NCBI GenBank assembly: GCA_910587225.1
Contig: CAJULT010000003.1
Span: forward strand, 18,587-82,586
Direction: 5' to 3'
DNA length: 64,000 nt
Source: an uncultured Christensenellaceae bacterium
GTDB lineage: Bacteria > Bacillota > Clostridia > Christensenellales > UBA1242
Below the pieces are notes generated by a model. It was given only the letters and a program-made list of their open reading frames with translations. It searched no databases and was not told the DNA's origin. Below are positions 22,201 to 29,498 of the stretch, in pieces (the first letter of the stretch is position 1; every line of letters starts with the position of its first letter). The position numbers and the translations under genes were made by a program.

Positions 22201-25200
22201 TCATCGGCAACATTATTCCATGTGATTTTATCTCCAGCAAGGCTAGGTGTAATAGTTTGATCTGCAAGATCTTTAAAAGTAAAGCTTGCCAATTGGCTAT
22301 CAAGATAATAATATTCTACTTCCTGTTGTACAATTTTTGTCACGCTTATAAGCTGCAAATTTACTTGCTCACCTAGATCAGCAACATTGAAAGATAAGAA
22401 ACCGTTCACCTTATCAAATCCACTAGCCTCGTTGCCGTTTATGAGAACTTTGTCTATCTGGTTTGGATTAGAAATTGTTATGCTTGCGTCTCCTGCTTGA
22501 TTTACATTAAGTGAAGAAATAGGTGCAAGCTGAGAAACGATAATCACGTTTGAAGACGCAGACGAAAGATAATGTGGATTGTTTGCAATTACCATGACTG
22601 TTCTAGGTCTAGTGAAATCAATATCTAGTTTATAAGAAACCATTCTCTTGCCACCAGTTTCAGTAACTGCAGAATAATCTTCTCTTACAACTTCGCCGTC
22701 AACATAAATTGTATAAGTTGTATTACCAAGGCTTCCAACTGCCTCCCAGTTGAGAGTTCTATCCTCTTTAGAGAAAGAAATTTGTGCCGAAACTAGGCTT
22801 TCAAGTGTAAGCTGGCTTTGTCCGTCTAAGGTATGCCCTTCAAGAGAAGGAAGATAATATGTATTTCCCTCGCTCTCATTTTTGTATGCCTTGATTTGAA
22901 CTTTAACCGATACGCACTGCTCATAAGCTGAGGCGAACTCACTATCTTTTTCTAGCTGAGATTGAATGTACCCGTCTAAATCAAAAGTCTTAGCATCAAG
23001 ATAGCGTTGAACCACATAGTTGCTCTCTCTTCCAACAACGGTTAATATTAAGCTGTAATTGTGTGTTAATCCCGAGTAGCCATCTGTTGATTCATTAGGA
23101 TCTACAAAGGTTAAAATGCCATTTTGATATTCAATGTTCGTCGGGCGAAGAAGTCTTTTGAAATTGTAGGAAAGCTGATCGCTATCTATATAGTAATTGT
23201 TGTCTTGGTCTGGCTTGGCTATGTAGGTTATCGAAAGCGAGAAATCGCTTGTAAAGCCCAGAAGAGATAGTTTGCCGCCATTAAGCTCTAACTCTTGCCC
23301 ATCCTTTTGTACCAATATTTTTAAAGCTTGTGAGTTTGCACTTACGCTGAGCACTTCATTTTTATCAATCGTAATTTTAGGAGTTGCAAGTTTAGTAGCA
23401 ACAATTTCACTTGCTGGCGACTTGGTGTGAATTTGCGCTTCTGCGTCAGATGCTACCGCCTCGACAGAAATGTTATAATCGCCCGCGCCTTTAAGCTGCC
23501 CGCCGATTGTGAAATCATAAGTTTTTTGTATGTTTCCATCTCTGTAAACATTGGCAACCTCTCTGCCATCAATTTTGATAACATATTTGTATGTAAATTC
23601 ATCCTCTGATTCGATAGTTAAAATTTTGCTGTCGCTATCAAATGAAAGGGTTGGCGCTGTCAGCGCTTTTGTAACAAAGTAAGGACCATCGCTAGGCAAA
23701 TATTCAAAATAGCTATCCCCATCCACAAAATCGGCATCCAAATAGTTGTTGATTCCGCTTTCGGTCGCTCTGGTATAAATTTTTATGTAATAATAGCCAA
23801 AGTCGAGCTTTTCTTTGATTTTGGTATCTTGGGTAACTTCATGCGCTACAAGCTCTCCTAGTGTTCCGCCCTTAACAAAGTCTTTGTCAACTTTATAAAT
23901 GTAATATTCATATTCACATTCCCCGCTTACACCTTCCCAAGCAAATAAGCCATTTTCTTGGTTTGCTGCCGCTTTAGAAACTGCATCTAGTATGGTTAAG
24001 GTTTTATTAACCCTAACTTCATTTGCCGCTCCATCCTTGCGATAAGCGGTAAGTGTAAGATTGTAAACCTTTCCGTTCGGCTGACCAAGCCTGCCGATGT
24101 TAATTTGACCTTTTTCATCAGGCACAACCTCAGTTGTTTCGCCGTTGATTGTCAGTTTGTATTCTGCATTTTCATCTTTTGCAAAAGTCAAAATGCTGTT
24201 GCCATCCGAGTCAAGACTATGGATAAGACTAGAAATAGTATCAAATAAATAGTACTGCCTTTTCTCAACACGAGAGTTGAGAACTCTTGCCTGACCGTCA
24301 AGCTCCTTTAAAATATCATCATTTACAAAACAAGGAAGACTTGTCACATTTAGCGCCTGCTCACCTTTCTTGCCATCTAAGTCTAGCGGTAAGGATATGT
24401 GATTTCCCGATTTTGCAGTATTTAAGTATGCGGTCAGTCCGCCATATTCAATCTTATAATTTTCGCCATATGAAGAAGGAATAAAGTCTATTTCAAGTTT
24501 TCCACTCTGTACACGATAGGTAAACTCTGGTTTTGGCAAAATCGCAAACACCTTAGTTGTCGCTCTGCTTTTGCTATAAAAATTGTCTTTGTAATAACCA
24601 CCTTTCGCGCGAACATAGAATTCATAAGTGCCATAATCAAGTTCTGCAATATCCTCAATTTCAATTATGCCGCTGTCGCCAGTTTTAAGGTTGACATACT
24701 TTACTAAATAACCAGTATTAGACTTGCTCCATGCCAGCTGTCCTGATGGAACGCCTACTGCGACTTCATCTAGATTGTAATTGAACTCCACCGCACTAGG
24801 TTTTGTAACTGTTATGCTTTGGTAAGATGAGAACTTTTCTTTGGTAGGGTCAAATGCTTCTAGTTTAATTTCAACTGACTGCCCGTCACCATAATTGGCG
24901 AAATCAAGGTCGACGCTATCGCCATTAAAGTTTGAATAAATTTCAACTCCGCCCACGCTAACTTTGTATCTTGCCAAAGGATCTTTATCCCAACTGAGTG
25001 AAACGAGATTGTTGTCAAAATCTTCATCAACTGAGGCGTTAAAATTTGAGATTCTTTCCATTGCATAGTAACTTTCAAAAATGGTTATCTGCTTTGACGA
25101 ATCAACATACTTGTTTCCGTTTGCCACAATGCTGATTTCCATTTCACCTTCGTGAGGAAGCTGAAATTGAATGGTAGTATCTTGCGGTCTTGATGGGGTT

Positions 25201-25682
25201 ACTTCGGTTTGCTGGTTGTCGCAAATGACGGTATAGCTTGTCGGTCTTGTAATCTGATTTTCACCGGCCTCGTTTTCCACATACACAAATGGCGCATCCC
25301 AGTTTAAAAGGCCTCCTTCGCTAACCACAAAATTGGTTGGAGCATCAAAGACATGCTTTACTATAATCGGAGCGCTTGCCAAAGTCGAACCATTGTATTT
25401 AACTTGTACAAGCCCACGCCCACTTTGAACCCCCGCATAGCCGCCGTCTACTGATTTAAAAAGTTCAGGTTTAGTCACGCTAAAAGTCACATCTTCCTTT
25501 TTCACGTTTTTAAGACTGACGTAATCAAAAAAGTCTATTACCTCCTCGCTGACTTCATATTTGGAGATAATAAATTCATCCTTTAAAAATTTTGCACTTG
25601 CGCTGCTGCCCTTTGTGCAGGCTGATAAAGTAAGGGTAAAAAGAAAGAGTGCCGCGGCAGCAAAAAATATTCTTCTTTTCAT
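16221..25682 (-). CDS. Giant surface lipoprotein, 3,153 aa, beta-sandwich repeats and GLUG-like end
   Basis: Signal peptide with lipobox TLSAC (Cys22) anchors the protein in the outer leaflet. The body from about residue 40 to 2,750 is a chain of roughly 80-100-residue beta-rich units with recurring phrases (W-x-x-V, Y-x-V-x-I, LSWD, GxYxIxV), which read as divergent fibronectin-III/Ig-like domains. From about 2,790 the sequence switches to a DGTVDNPYLIASEEQ-type module and GLUG-like repeats (GGLVAVNSGIIDSCVNEGSI, GIAINNIG, GGIAYI). These domains usually make long adhesive stalks. One unbroken 9.5-kb frame argues for selection. AGAAGGAAA ribosome binding site and consensus promoter upstream. 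It leads an operon with three more unknown proteins. Likely an adhesin or surface-scaffold; ligand unknown. Confidence 0.9.
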   Translation of the reverse strand: MKRRIFFAAAALFLFTLTLSACTKGSSASAKFLKDEFIISKYEVSEEVIDFFDYVSLKNVKKEDVTFSVTKPELFKSVDGGYAGVQSGRGLVQVKYNGSTLASAPIIVKHVFDAPTNFVVSEGGLLNWDAPFVYVENEAGENQITRPTSYTVICDNQQTEVTPSRPQDTTIQFQLPHEGEMEISIVANGNKYVDSSKQITIFESYYAMERISNFNASVDEDFDNNLVSLSWDKDPLARYKVSVGGVEIYSNFNGDSVDLDFANYGDGQSVEIKLEAFDPTKEKFSSYQSITVTKPSAVEFNYNLDEVAVGVPSGQLAWSKSNTGYLVKYVNLKTGDSGIIEIEDIAELDYGTYEFYVRAKGGYYKDNFYSKSRATTKVFAILPKPEFTYRVQSGKLEIDFIPSSYGENYKIEYGGLTAYLNTAKSGNHISLPLDLDGKKGEQALNVTSLPCFVNDDILKELDGQARVLNSRVEKRQYYLFDTISSLIHSLDSDGNSILTFAKDENAEYKLTINGETTEVVPDEKGQINIGRLGQPNGKVYNLTLTAYRKDGAANEVRVNKTLTILDAVSKAAANQENGLFAWEGVSGECEYEYYIYKVDKDFVKGGTLGELVAHEVTQDTKIKEKLDFGYYYIKIYTRATESGINNYLDADFVDGDSYFEYLPSDGPYFVTKALTAPTLSFDSDSKILTIESEDEFTYKYVIKIDGREVANVYRDGNIQKTYDFTIGGQLKGAGDYNISVEAVASDAEAQIHTKSPASEIVATKLATPKITIDKNEVLSVSANSQALKILVQKDGQELELNGGKLSLLGFTSDFSLSITYIAKPDQDNNYYIDSDQLSYNFKRLLRPTNIEYQNGILTFVDPNESTDGYSGLTHNYSLILTVVGRESNYVVQRYLDAKTFDLDGYIQSQLEKDSEFASAYEQCVSVKVQIKAYKNESEGNTYYLPSLEGHTLDGQSQLTLESLVSAQISFSKEDRTLNWEAVGSLGNTTYTIYVDGEVVREDYSAVTETGGKRMVSYKLDIDFTRPRTVMVIANNPHYLSSASSNVIIVSQLAPISSLNVNQAGDASITISNPNQIDKVLINGNEASGFDKVNGFLSFNVADLGEQVNLQLISVTKIVQQEVEYYYLDSQLASFTFKDLADQTITPSLAGDKITWNNVADDFNGEGLTYSVIIYNGNIQVDKISGIQETQLLLSSQVLYGLGEGDYEVQIITEIANYQLSSGTGYYGVAQSDKQLSLSKLQAVEDVNIVIVEDDTTSRETLRKSNASVKFEILDNWSSFSGVTFEVEIGGTKLVALTDAGASGTGYTFEKVGSKYILTLDKTFFTELETEVKFEVAATNAIKSNDSFVTIERLENINGLSLSADAILTIDAAAAIKEFFYEITIGGHTIYDSSDSPTIDLSEKFGDLSGMYDIGVIGYDSTDKKLASRDIVSIKEGYRLKGISDIQINDYGTVEITLYEEQETQGELEFWATYNNESKQFTPDKKENGVRTYSMGEFISLFEINVSGSVSFKLGVAKVGNVNSPLKEFKFNYTSSLDKTMQYLRGKDMADDYIVIGYDANARGIKITADTVLINGTKGHYEQSFQPSSLHGFWIEDENGYHFDTIRKTKADRECYAINVNDFFKSIGACDAQIKVEKTTFKDDTWMQSYSNFTIRKLDKTNNLRLSNNILSWSATDATGYYVYFTTTENDEKVDRGYEYVTAANIDLYDKLIPGLSYSIQVVSVSNDTLVLASEPTTEFLTTKYATPATLTVENGHLMFSREDVINSDFFNAIKTSYGTTNFYSMVGNTNFSSPFSFSGRSIEYSLIKLTFTSSEGNGTYTATVNAAQLMPDLSTLTFQSASSGTDTNCLEALMSALDGNGTIPYWNQVMNILNAMMNSNGIANNEILFDDFGKQIPAGSYKITAMQTVYTGYNNVSSNQSLANSLTINGKEVFGHDVYLPSAPAITLSSDTKDSRNNYYVTFTLTDIMENGKRVSANLYTLHLKGENSLYCFNVEKVDDKYLITSFLIQDKDNKGRIIYNRHVFNEPIELAQNIQDGKVLSLTLNMRDLKTHAYNDGKQDKCIDFGGNSYMLSIYTVGNEYNLNGKSNKVEIVYLDIKNTLTLDNGIISWNAHGHVTQVRYRKEKETEKPKDLSPDKNGNAWLNLIDSGYYHYVILSIKGGLSQASMRIDSDNILIQNIYKNKNVEVSAAGNKFTIKANQLDLDYGDDYRFKVSNDKADGDSYISPSMNKVKTMTYVAGGTAEDADYRKTETTATEFYISSIGTQVREDASTTLLPNGIKLTISGEELTLNVDQEATFTKVMAGEKPYIILSSAVETVPAAMLKLSGAVTLNNGIVSWDEATNAASVNGQIVYEVTVEHDNSKNVQDSSTAEVTEKFLTTKAELDTAQIVSRFPNAEYKFKVRALAVPTGTALTEEAINSAVCRYENGSYVLASSYIESKAITKTASPTNVTVNNQGVIVWDYDTTANTKFGFVDEKGNIIEGEQNGNTFEAIGLEYSPNPYRIKMYACESDQIKSDLVAVKFGESQEVYKAPSVTGDDFDMIETDEGYTIDITKLLENKQILRSTEYYNVKLQVIAFYNKDGEEITLTSDFVESYDKNSKQHSNFKLVFRGDKITNEGTTIYIPEGYTSLKLIFDVMPSQSYQTFMVIKGNTEDFTLPAPSWQEEATVSWSTEEYRFNWTPWEGEKKEGDIPGYKVKVTYGKCDDDGNFIYDDNGKIIEIIETSETTNNFYQPRRMGKIISAQVYVRKNANSLYSKEPISWTAPDGYIEYKLFEAGDGTVDNPYLIASEEQFNNMAVRNLAEYHFKQTENLEFDVNGFAFNGTFYGQYDANGQTITVNLSSAISIIVNDKEVSENLTFYSEIDKTGQITINYTKLAALFKEIGKGGSIKKLKLNVNYNLSVEGNLLAGGLALKNYGNISNVTITGQSMNMSVSGARDVAIGGLVAVNSGIIDSCVNEGSIQIRPSSNYNLSFGGFVVSNMGGGRIIHCENRANINIQSARANYYYRVAGIAINNIGSSSRIVESGNNGKILASGGAATYYLAGIVVRNYDGLLSYNYNNIAPECTSTNGKVYLGGIAYILIAGRINGNVEASGIKFAGDATRSPSGSNNLCYSGQGISGLTNTISERTISCGDGHSLVITKTGESYKVELK

Positions 25683-25700
25683 TTGTTTCCTTCTAACCTT

Positions 25701-25729
25701 ATTTTACACTTTTAATTATTTTTTATCAA
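25701..25729 (-). promoter_or_regulatory. Sigma-A promoter of the giant-lipoprotein operon
   Basis: Minus strand TTGATA (25724-25729), 17-base spacer, TAAAAT (25701-25706), about 20 bases before the start codon. Confidence 0.78.
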
Positions 25730-25755
25730 ATAAATTTATTATAATATAAAATATT

Positions 25756-25791
25756 TTTAAATAAATAAAAGCCAAAATTTAATTCGGCTTT
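25756..25791 (-). terminator. Probable rluA terminator
   Basis: AAAGCC / GGCTTT short-stem hairpin followed by TTTTATTTATTT on the minus strand, about 130 bases after the pseudouridine synthase gene. The gap between is A/T-rich with no other feature. Confidence 0.5.
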
Positions 25792-25920
25792 ATTTAGTAA
25801 TTTCGTTTTTTAATAATTAAATTTGCTACTTTCCTTTGTTTTTAAAGTGAAAAAATATATTAAATTCTAATTTTTTTCATATTTTTTTCTAATTTATTAA
25901 TAATTTTTAATATTTTTTTG

Positions 25921-26748
25921 TTAATTATCTATTTTTAACCAACTAGGATATTTTTCAAAAATTTTATTTTCCAAATATTTGAGCGGCTCATCTAATTTTT
26001 TAAAACGCAAACTTACCGCATGCAACTTTTGGTATTTTTCTTTAAATTTCTTATTGTCTTCACCTCGTCCATACTTACCATCTCCAATTATTGGGTGTCC
26101 TAAATGGGCAAGGTGCGCTCTTATTTGGTGTGTTTTACCCGTACCTAAAACACACTCTACAATGCTAGATGATGGGTTTGACTTTATCGTTTTAAATGTT
26201 GTTACAATCTCTTCATAACCTTTCCTAGGCTTATCACATACCTCGCAGTATGCCTTTTCAGAGTCCTTTTTAAGATAAGCTGTGTAAGCTTCCCCCTTGA
26301 AATTTGTCGAGCCAAACACCTCGGCAATATATTTCTTTTCAACTGTTCGCTCTTTAAACGCCTTTAAAAGTGCATTTTCGGCATTCTTGTTTTTTGACAT
26401 AATCATAATGCCCGAAGTGTTTCGATCAAGTCTATGCACCGCCTTAAATCCGGTTAACTTTTCAAGGCTGTTTTCGCCCTGCACCTCAATGCCCGCCCGC
26501 TTATCAAGTACAAGCACATTGTCATCTTCATAAACTTTATCAAATCGCTCATCAAAAGATTCTTCGGCGTAATAAATGGTAATTTCGCTACCCGCTATAA
26601 TATCAATATTTTCTCTTGTACGAGTTCCGTCAACGATTGCATCTTTATTGCGAAGTATTTTGTTTGCATAATTGTATGAAAAACCCTGCTCCGCAATAAG
26701 CGCTGCAAGCTTCCCGTTTTTCTCGACTACAAAAGTTTTCTTTTTCAT
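25921..26748 (-). CDS. RluA-family pseudouridine synthase
   Basis: 275 residues: an N-terminal S4-like RNA-binding domain (about 1-60) and a pseudouridine synthase domain with the catalytic Asp in VHRLDRNTSG, and GKTHQIRAHLAHLGHPIIGD further on. It isomerises uridine in rRNA or tRNA; the exact target (RluC/RluD/YabO-like) cannot be set from sequence. No Shine-Dalgarno precedes the ATG; instead TAAAAT lies exactly 6 bases upstream (26755-26760), suggesting a leaderless mRNA. Divergent from yabP. Confidence 0.93.
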   Translation of the reverse strand: MKKKTFVVEKNGKLAALIAEQGFSYNYANKILRNKDAIVDGTRTRENIDIIAGSEITIYYAEESFDERFDKVYEDDNVLVLDKRAGIEVQGENSLEKLTGFKAVHRLDRNTSGIMIMSKNKNAENALLKAFKERTVEKKYIAEVFGSTNFKGEAYTAYLKKDSEKAYCEVCDKPRKGYEEIVTTFKTIKSNPSSSIVECVLGTGKTHQIRAHLAHLGHPIIGDGKYGRGEDNKKFKEKYQKLHAVSLRFKKLDEPLKYLENKIFEKYPSWLKIDN

Positions 26749-26829
26749 AGTTTTATTTTACAATAAATTTAACCAAAAAACTATCATTTTTAAAGCAAAT
26801 TTTGAATATTTTACTGTAAGGAGCAATTT

Positions 26830-27084
26830 ATGAACGAAAGTATTTTTATTGAGAACGATAACTCTATGACTATTAAAGGCGCAAAAAAGGTGGTTTCCTC
26901 TACCCAAAATCAAGCTGTTGTCATGACAGGTTTAAACACGCTTGTAATAAGCGGATCGAACATAGAAGTAAAAAAATTAGACCTTGAAGGCGGAGAGGTT
27001 TGCCTTTCGGGTAAGTTTACCAATGTAAAAATTAGTACGGCAAGCGCGGGCAAAACTCCTCTTCTTAAAAGGATATTTAAGTAA
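26830..27084 (+). CDS. yabP: Sporulation protein YabP
   Basis: 84 residues, beta-rich YabP/YqfC domain (NNSMTIKGAKKVVS-like start, then TLVISGSNIEVKKLDLEGG). YabP is needed for spore coat/cortex formation in the mother cell. TAAGGAGCAA ribosome binding site. The stop overlaps the yabQ start by one base, and the order yabP-yabQ-divIC is the conserved Bacillota arrangement. Confidence 0.92.
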   Translation: MNESIFIENDNSMTIKGAKKVVSSTQNQAVVMTGLNTLVISGSNIEVKKLDLEGGEVCLSGKFTNVKISTASAGKTPLLKRIFK

Positions 27085-27443
27085 TGCTCTATGAAACCCT
27101 TGCTCAGCCTCAAATCATATTCGCAATACTAGGCTGCTCAGTCGCTGGCAGCCTTCTTTTTGACCTTGCAAATGGGCTTACCTACCTATGCAACAACAAT
27201 AAAATTGTAAGACAAGTTTTTTACTTTTTAGCTATGGCAGGCTCTCTTATCGGACTTTTTTATACCAACCTTGCAGTAAACTTTGGCAGATCACGAATAT
27301 ATGTTCTCTGCATTTTCTTTGCAATTCTACTTTTAGAACAATTTACATTAGGAAAATTGTGGACAAAACTTATAAAAAAGTGGTACAATAGGACAAAGGA
27401 GAGAAGGGCGCAAAATGGAAAAAGAAAACAGCGGCAAGCTTAA
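27084..27443 (+). CDS. yabQ: Sporulation membrane protein YabQ
   Basis: 119 residues, with hydrophobic segments near 12-30, 46-64 and 70-92 and a basic tail. The family motif F-D-x-x-N-G is present as FDLANG. YabQ sits in the forespore membrane and is needed for cortex formation. Start coupled to yabP; the downstream divIC start lies inside its 3' end. Confidence 0.85.
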   Translation: MLYETLAQPQIIFAILGCSVAGSLLFDLANGLTYLCNNNKIVRQVFYFLAMAGSLIGLFYTNLAVNFGRSRIYVLCIFFAILLLEQFTLGKLWTKLIKKWYNRTKERRAQNGKRKQRQA

Positions 27444-27594
27444 AAAAATTCTATACATCTTTTTGCTTGTTGCAGTAGTTGCAATCGCGATTGTAAGCAC
27501 CATAGTGCTTAATATCAAAAAACGAGAACGCGACGATCTACAAGATAAAAACGACCAAATCCCTATCATAACAATGAATTTAGAAAATTTTTGA
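27415..27594 (+). CDS. divIC: Short DivIC/FtsB-like septum protein, 59 aa
   Basis: ATG at 27415 with an AAGGAGAGAAGG ribosome binding site; overlaps yabQ by 29 bases in another frame. One transmembrane helix (ILYIFLLVAVVAIAIVSTIV) after a short basic tail, then a charged helix (KKRERDDLQDKNDQ) that could begin a coiled coil. Position after yabP-yabQ is where divIC belongs. It is much shorter than the usual ~100-120 residues, and most of the coiled coil and the C-terminal domain are missing, so it may be a minimal or truncated form. Confidence 0.65.
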   Translation: MEKENSGKLKKILYIFLLVAVVAIAIVSTIVLNIKKRERDDLQDKNDQIPIITMNLENF

Positions 27595-27611
27595 TTTTTG
27601 CCCTAAAATTA

Positions 27612-27640
27612 TTGACAAGCGCTGTTTAATTTGTTATTAT
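27612..27640 (+). promoter_or_regulatory. Promoter of the tRNA-Asn locus
   Basis: TTGACA at 27612-27617, 17-base spacer, TATTAT at 27635-27640; start expected about 20 bases before the tRNA-like fragment at 27666. Confidence 0.75.
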
Positions 27641-27665
27641 TAAGTGCAACAATTAAATGTTGTAT

Positions 27666-27771
27666 GCCTCAGTAGCTCAGTGGTGGGCAAGAGGCTGAAC
27701 GCCAAGACCGCAAGGTCTGCGTACGGAGCAGAGCGGAGTTAAACCGATGAGGTTAACAGCCGAGTGCTCCA
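27666..27771 (+). pseudogene. Rearranged tRNA-Asn copy: direct 5' fragment plus inverted middle
   Basis: Bases 27666-27686 repeat exactly the first 21 bases of the tRNA-Asn at 27786. After 64 unrelated bases (with a small GACC/GGTC hairpin), 27751-27771 is the exact reverse complement of tRNA-Asn bases 27804-27824 (D-arm through anticodon). It cannot fold as a tRNA. Transcribed with the true tRNA from the same promoter, the inverted piece could form a 21-bp hairpin with it. Confidence 0.75.
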
Positions 27772-27785
27772 TTAATTAAACTTGT

Positions 27786-27860
27786 GCCTCAGTAGCTCAG
27801 TGGTGGAGCACTCGGCTGTTAACCGATAGGCCGTAGGTTCGAATCCTACCTGAGGCGCCA
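27786..27860 (+). tRNA. tRNA-Asn (GTT)
   Basis: Complete cloverleaf: acceptor GCCTCAG/CTGAGGC, anticodon stem CTCGG/CCGAT-type with loop CTGTTAA (anticodon GTT), T-loop TTCGAAT, encoded CCA. Terminator directly downstream. Confidence 0.95.
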
Positions 27861-27864
27861 AAAT

Positions 27865-27900
27865 AATCTTCCGTGAAAACTTTTCATGGAAGATTTTTAT
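27865..27900 (+). terminator. tRNA-Asn terminator
   Basis: ATCTTCC-GTGAAAA / TTTTCATGGAAGAT long hairpin followed by TTTTTATT. Confidence 0.85.
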
Positions 27901-27920
27901 TCAACAGGAGAAGGTCGGTT

Positions 27921-28214
27921 ATGGAAACACTAGGCAATATTTTACTTATAATTGTATCTATTTGCACATTTTTATCTTACTTTCCGCAAATTATCAAATG
28001 CTTGAAAACTAAAAAGGGTGAAGATTTAAGTATATGGTCTTGGGTTTTGTGGGTTGTAAGTTCATTGGCTTACACTCTTTACGCAATTTTATGTCAAGAT
28101 ACTGTTATGTTGATAGTAGAAACCTCTCTTGAATTATTGTTCTGTGTAATAATTCTTATTTGCGCAATTGTTTTTAGAAAAAAGAAAAATGTTAAAATAG
28201 AAAGAGAGGCATAA
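27921..28214 (+). CDS. SemiSWEET / PQ-loop small membrane transporter
   Basis: 97 residues, three transmembrane helices (one MtN3/saliva half-unit). PQ motif in SYFPQIIKCLKTKKGEDLS, then WVLWVVSSLAYTLYAI. SemiSWEETs dimerise to carry small sugars. ATG 27921 is preceded by AGGAGAAGG; an earlier in-frame ATG at 27873 lies in the tRNA terminator and is rejected. It sits ahead of the FAD oxidoreductase gene, 29 bases apart. Confidence 0.85.
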   Translation: METLGNILLIIVSICTFLSYFPQIIKCLKTKKGEDLSIWSWVLWVVSSLAYTLYAILCQDTVMLIVETSLELLFCVIILICAIVFRKKKNVKIEREA

Positions 28215-28243
28215 TCCCCTACTATTTGGTCAATCATTAAAAT

Positions 28244-29437
28244 ATGGAATATGTAAAGGGGCAACCCTATTTTTGTCAAGTTAAAGAGCCAATCAAAATG
28301 TATCCTTATCTTAATAAGGATATAAATTGCGACATCTTAATTGTCGGTGGCGGAATAGATGGTGCTATTTTAAACTATTACTTATCAAAAGACTACGACG
28401 TAGTTTTAATAGACAAGTCAAGATTTGCAAGGTGCTGTACAAGCTGTGCTACGGTACTCCTTGAATATCAGTTAGACGATTACGCCGAGGACTTACTGGA
28501 TTTTATGAGTGAACAGGACATAGTCGCAACCTATCGAATGGGGCTTGATAGCATAAATTTAATTGAAAAATTTATAAAAGAAAAAGGGAATTTCTGCCAC
28601 TTTAGAAAATTGCCTAGTTTTATGTACACTAACTCTATTTTCGGCATTTCAGCCATAGAAAACGAACATGATTTTAGAATAAAGCATGATTTCCAATCTC
28701 AATTATTCACCGAGGATAATAACCCTTTCCCTTTTAAAATAAAAGCGGGAATATATAATGATGATGGCGGAGCAGAGTTCAATCCCTATTTGTTTGCCAA
28801 GCAAATGATAGAATCTGCGAGCAATCAACAAAAGCTTTACGAAAATACTGAGATTATAAATTTTAGTCAAAAGAGTGACCATATAGAAGCATATACAAGC
28901 TTTGGCGATAAAATTGTGTGCAATAAATTGATTTTAGTTACTGGTTTTAACTTTTCACTTATGAGAGATAAAGAATTGTGCGAGCAAGTGGTTTCTTATA
29001 CAATCGTGACAAAACCAATTAAACAAGATATAGGCATAAATTCATTAGTGCAAGATGATAAAGACCCCTACCATTATTTAAGAGTATTGCCAGACAATAG
29101 GATAATTTTCGGTGGCGAAGATACCAAATACAAGTTGAAACCAATCAACGATAAGCTTGCCGAAAATAAATATAATAAACTTTTAAAACAGTTAAAAGAA
29201 ATGCTTCCAAGTATAAGCGAGCAAATAGAAATAGATTATAAGTTTTGTGGAGCATTTGGTTCGACTGATAATAATTTAGGGCTTATAGGAAAAACAGAAA
29301 ATCCTAATGTTTATTACTTTTTAAGCGCCGGCGCTAATGGGATTATAAATGCAATGTCCGGCTGTCAAATTATTAAAGATTTGTTAGAAGGCAAAAACAA
29401 TCCACTTGCCCATCTATTCTCCCCTTTGAGAAATTAA
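28244..29437 (+). CDS. FAD-dependent oxidoreductase, DAO/glycine oxidase family
   Basis: 397 residues. The FAD-binding Rossmann motif DILIVGGGIDGAIL is near residue 33, and the C-terminal half has LRVLPDNRIIFGGED and GANGIINAMSGCQI typical of the DadA/DAO family. Substrate unknown (amino acid or similar amine). Many bacterial members carry a C-terminal Rieske domain; this one ends without it. No good Shine-Dalgarno is seen at the ATG; start chosen to include the family's short N-terminal extension. A bidirectional terminator follows. Confidence 0.85.
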   Translation: MEYVKGQPYFCQVKEPIKMYPYLNKDINCDILIVGGGIDGAILNYYLSKDYDVVLIDKSRFARCCTSCATVLLEYQLDDYAEDLLDFMSEQDIVATYRMGLDSINLIEKFIKEKGNFCHFRKLPSFMYTNSIFGISAIENEHDFRIKHDFQSQLFTEDNNPFPFKIKAGIYNDDGGAEFNPYLFAKQMIESASNQQKLYENTEIINFSQKSDHIEAYTSFGDKIVCNKLILVTGFNFSLMRDKELCEQVVSYTIVTKPIKQDIGINSLVQDDKDPYHYLRVLPDNRIIFGGEDTKYKLKPINDKLAENKYNKLLKQLKEMLPSISEQIEIDYKFCGAFGSTDNNLGLIGKTENPNVYYFLSAGANGIINAMSGCQIIKDLLEGKNNPLAHLFSPLRN

Positions 29438-29463
29438 AAACCTGGGGAATATTTAACACTATT

Positions 29464-29494
29464 AAAAACTGAGAATGATGATTCTCAGTTTTTA
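29464..29494. terminator. Bidirectional terminator
   Basis: AAAACTGAGAAT / ATTCTCAGTTTTT hairpin between convergent genes. Confidence 0.87.
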
Positions 29495-29498
29495 CTTT

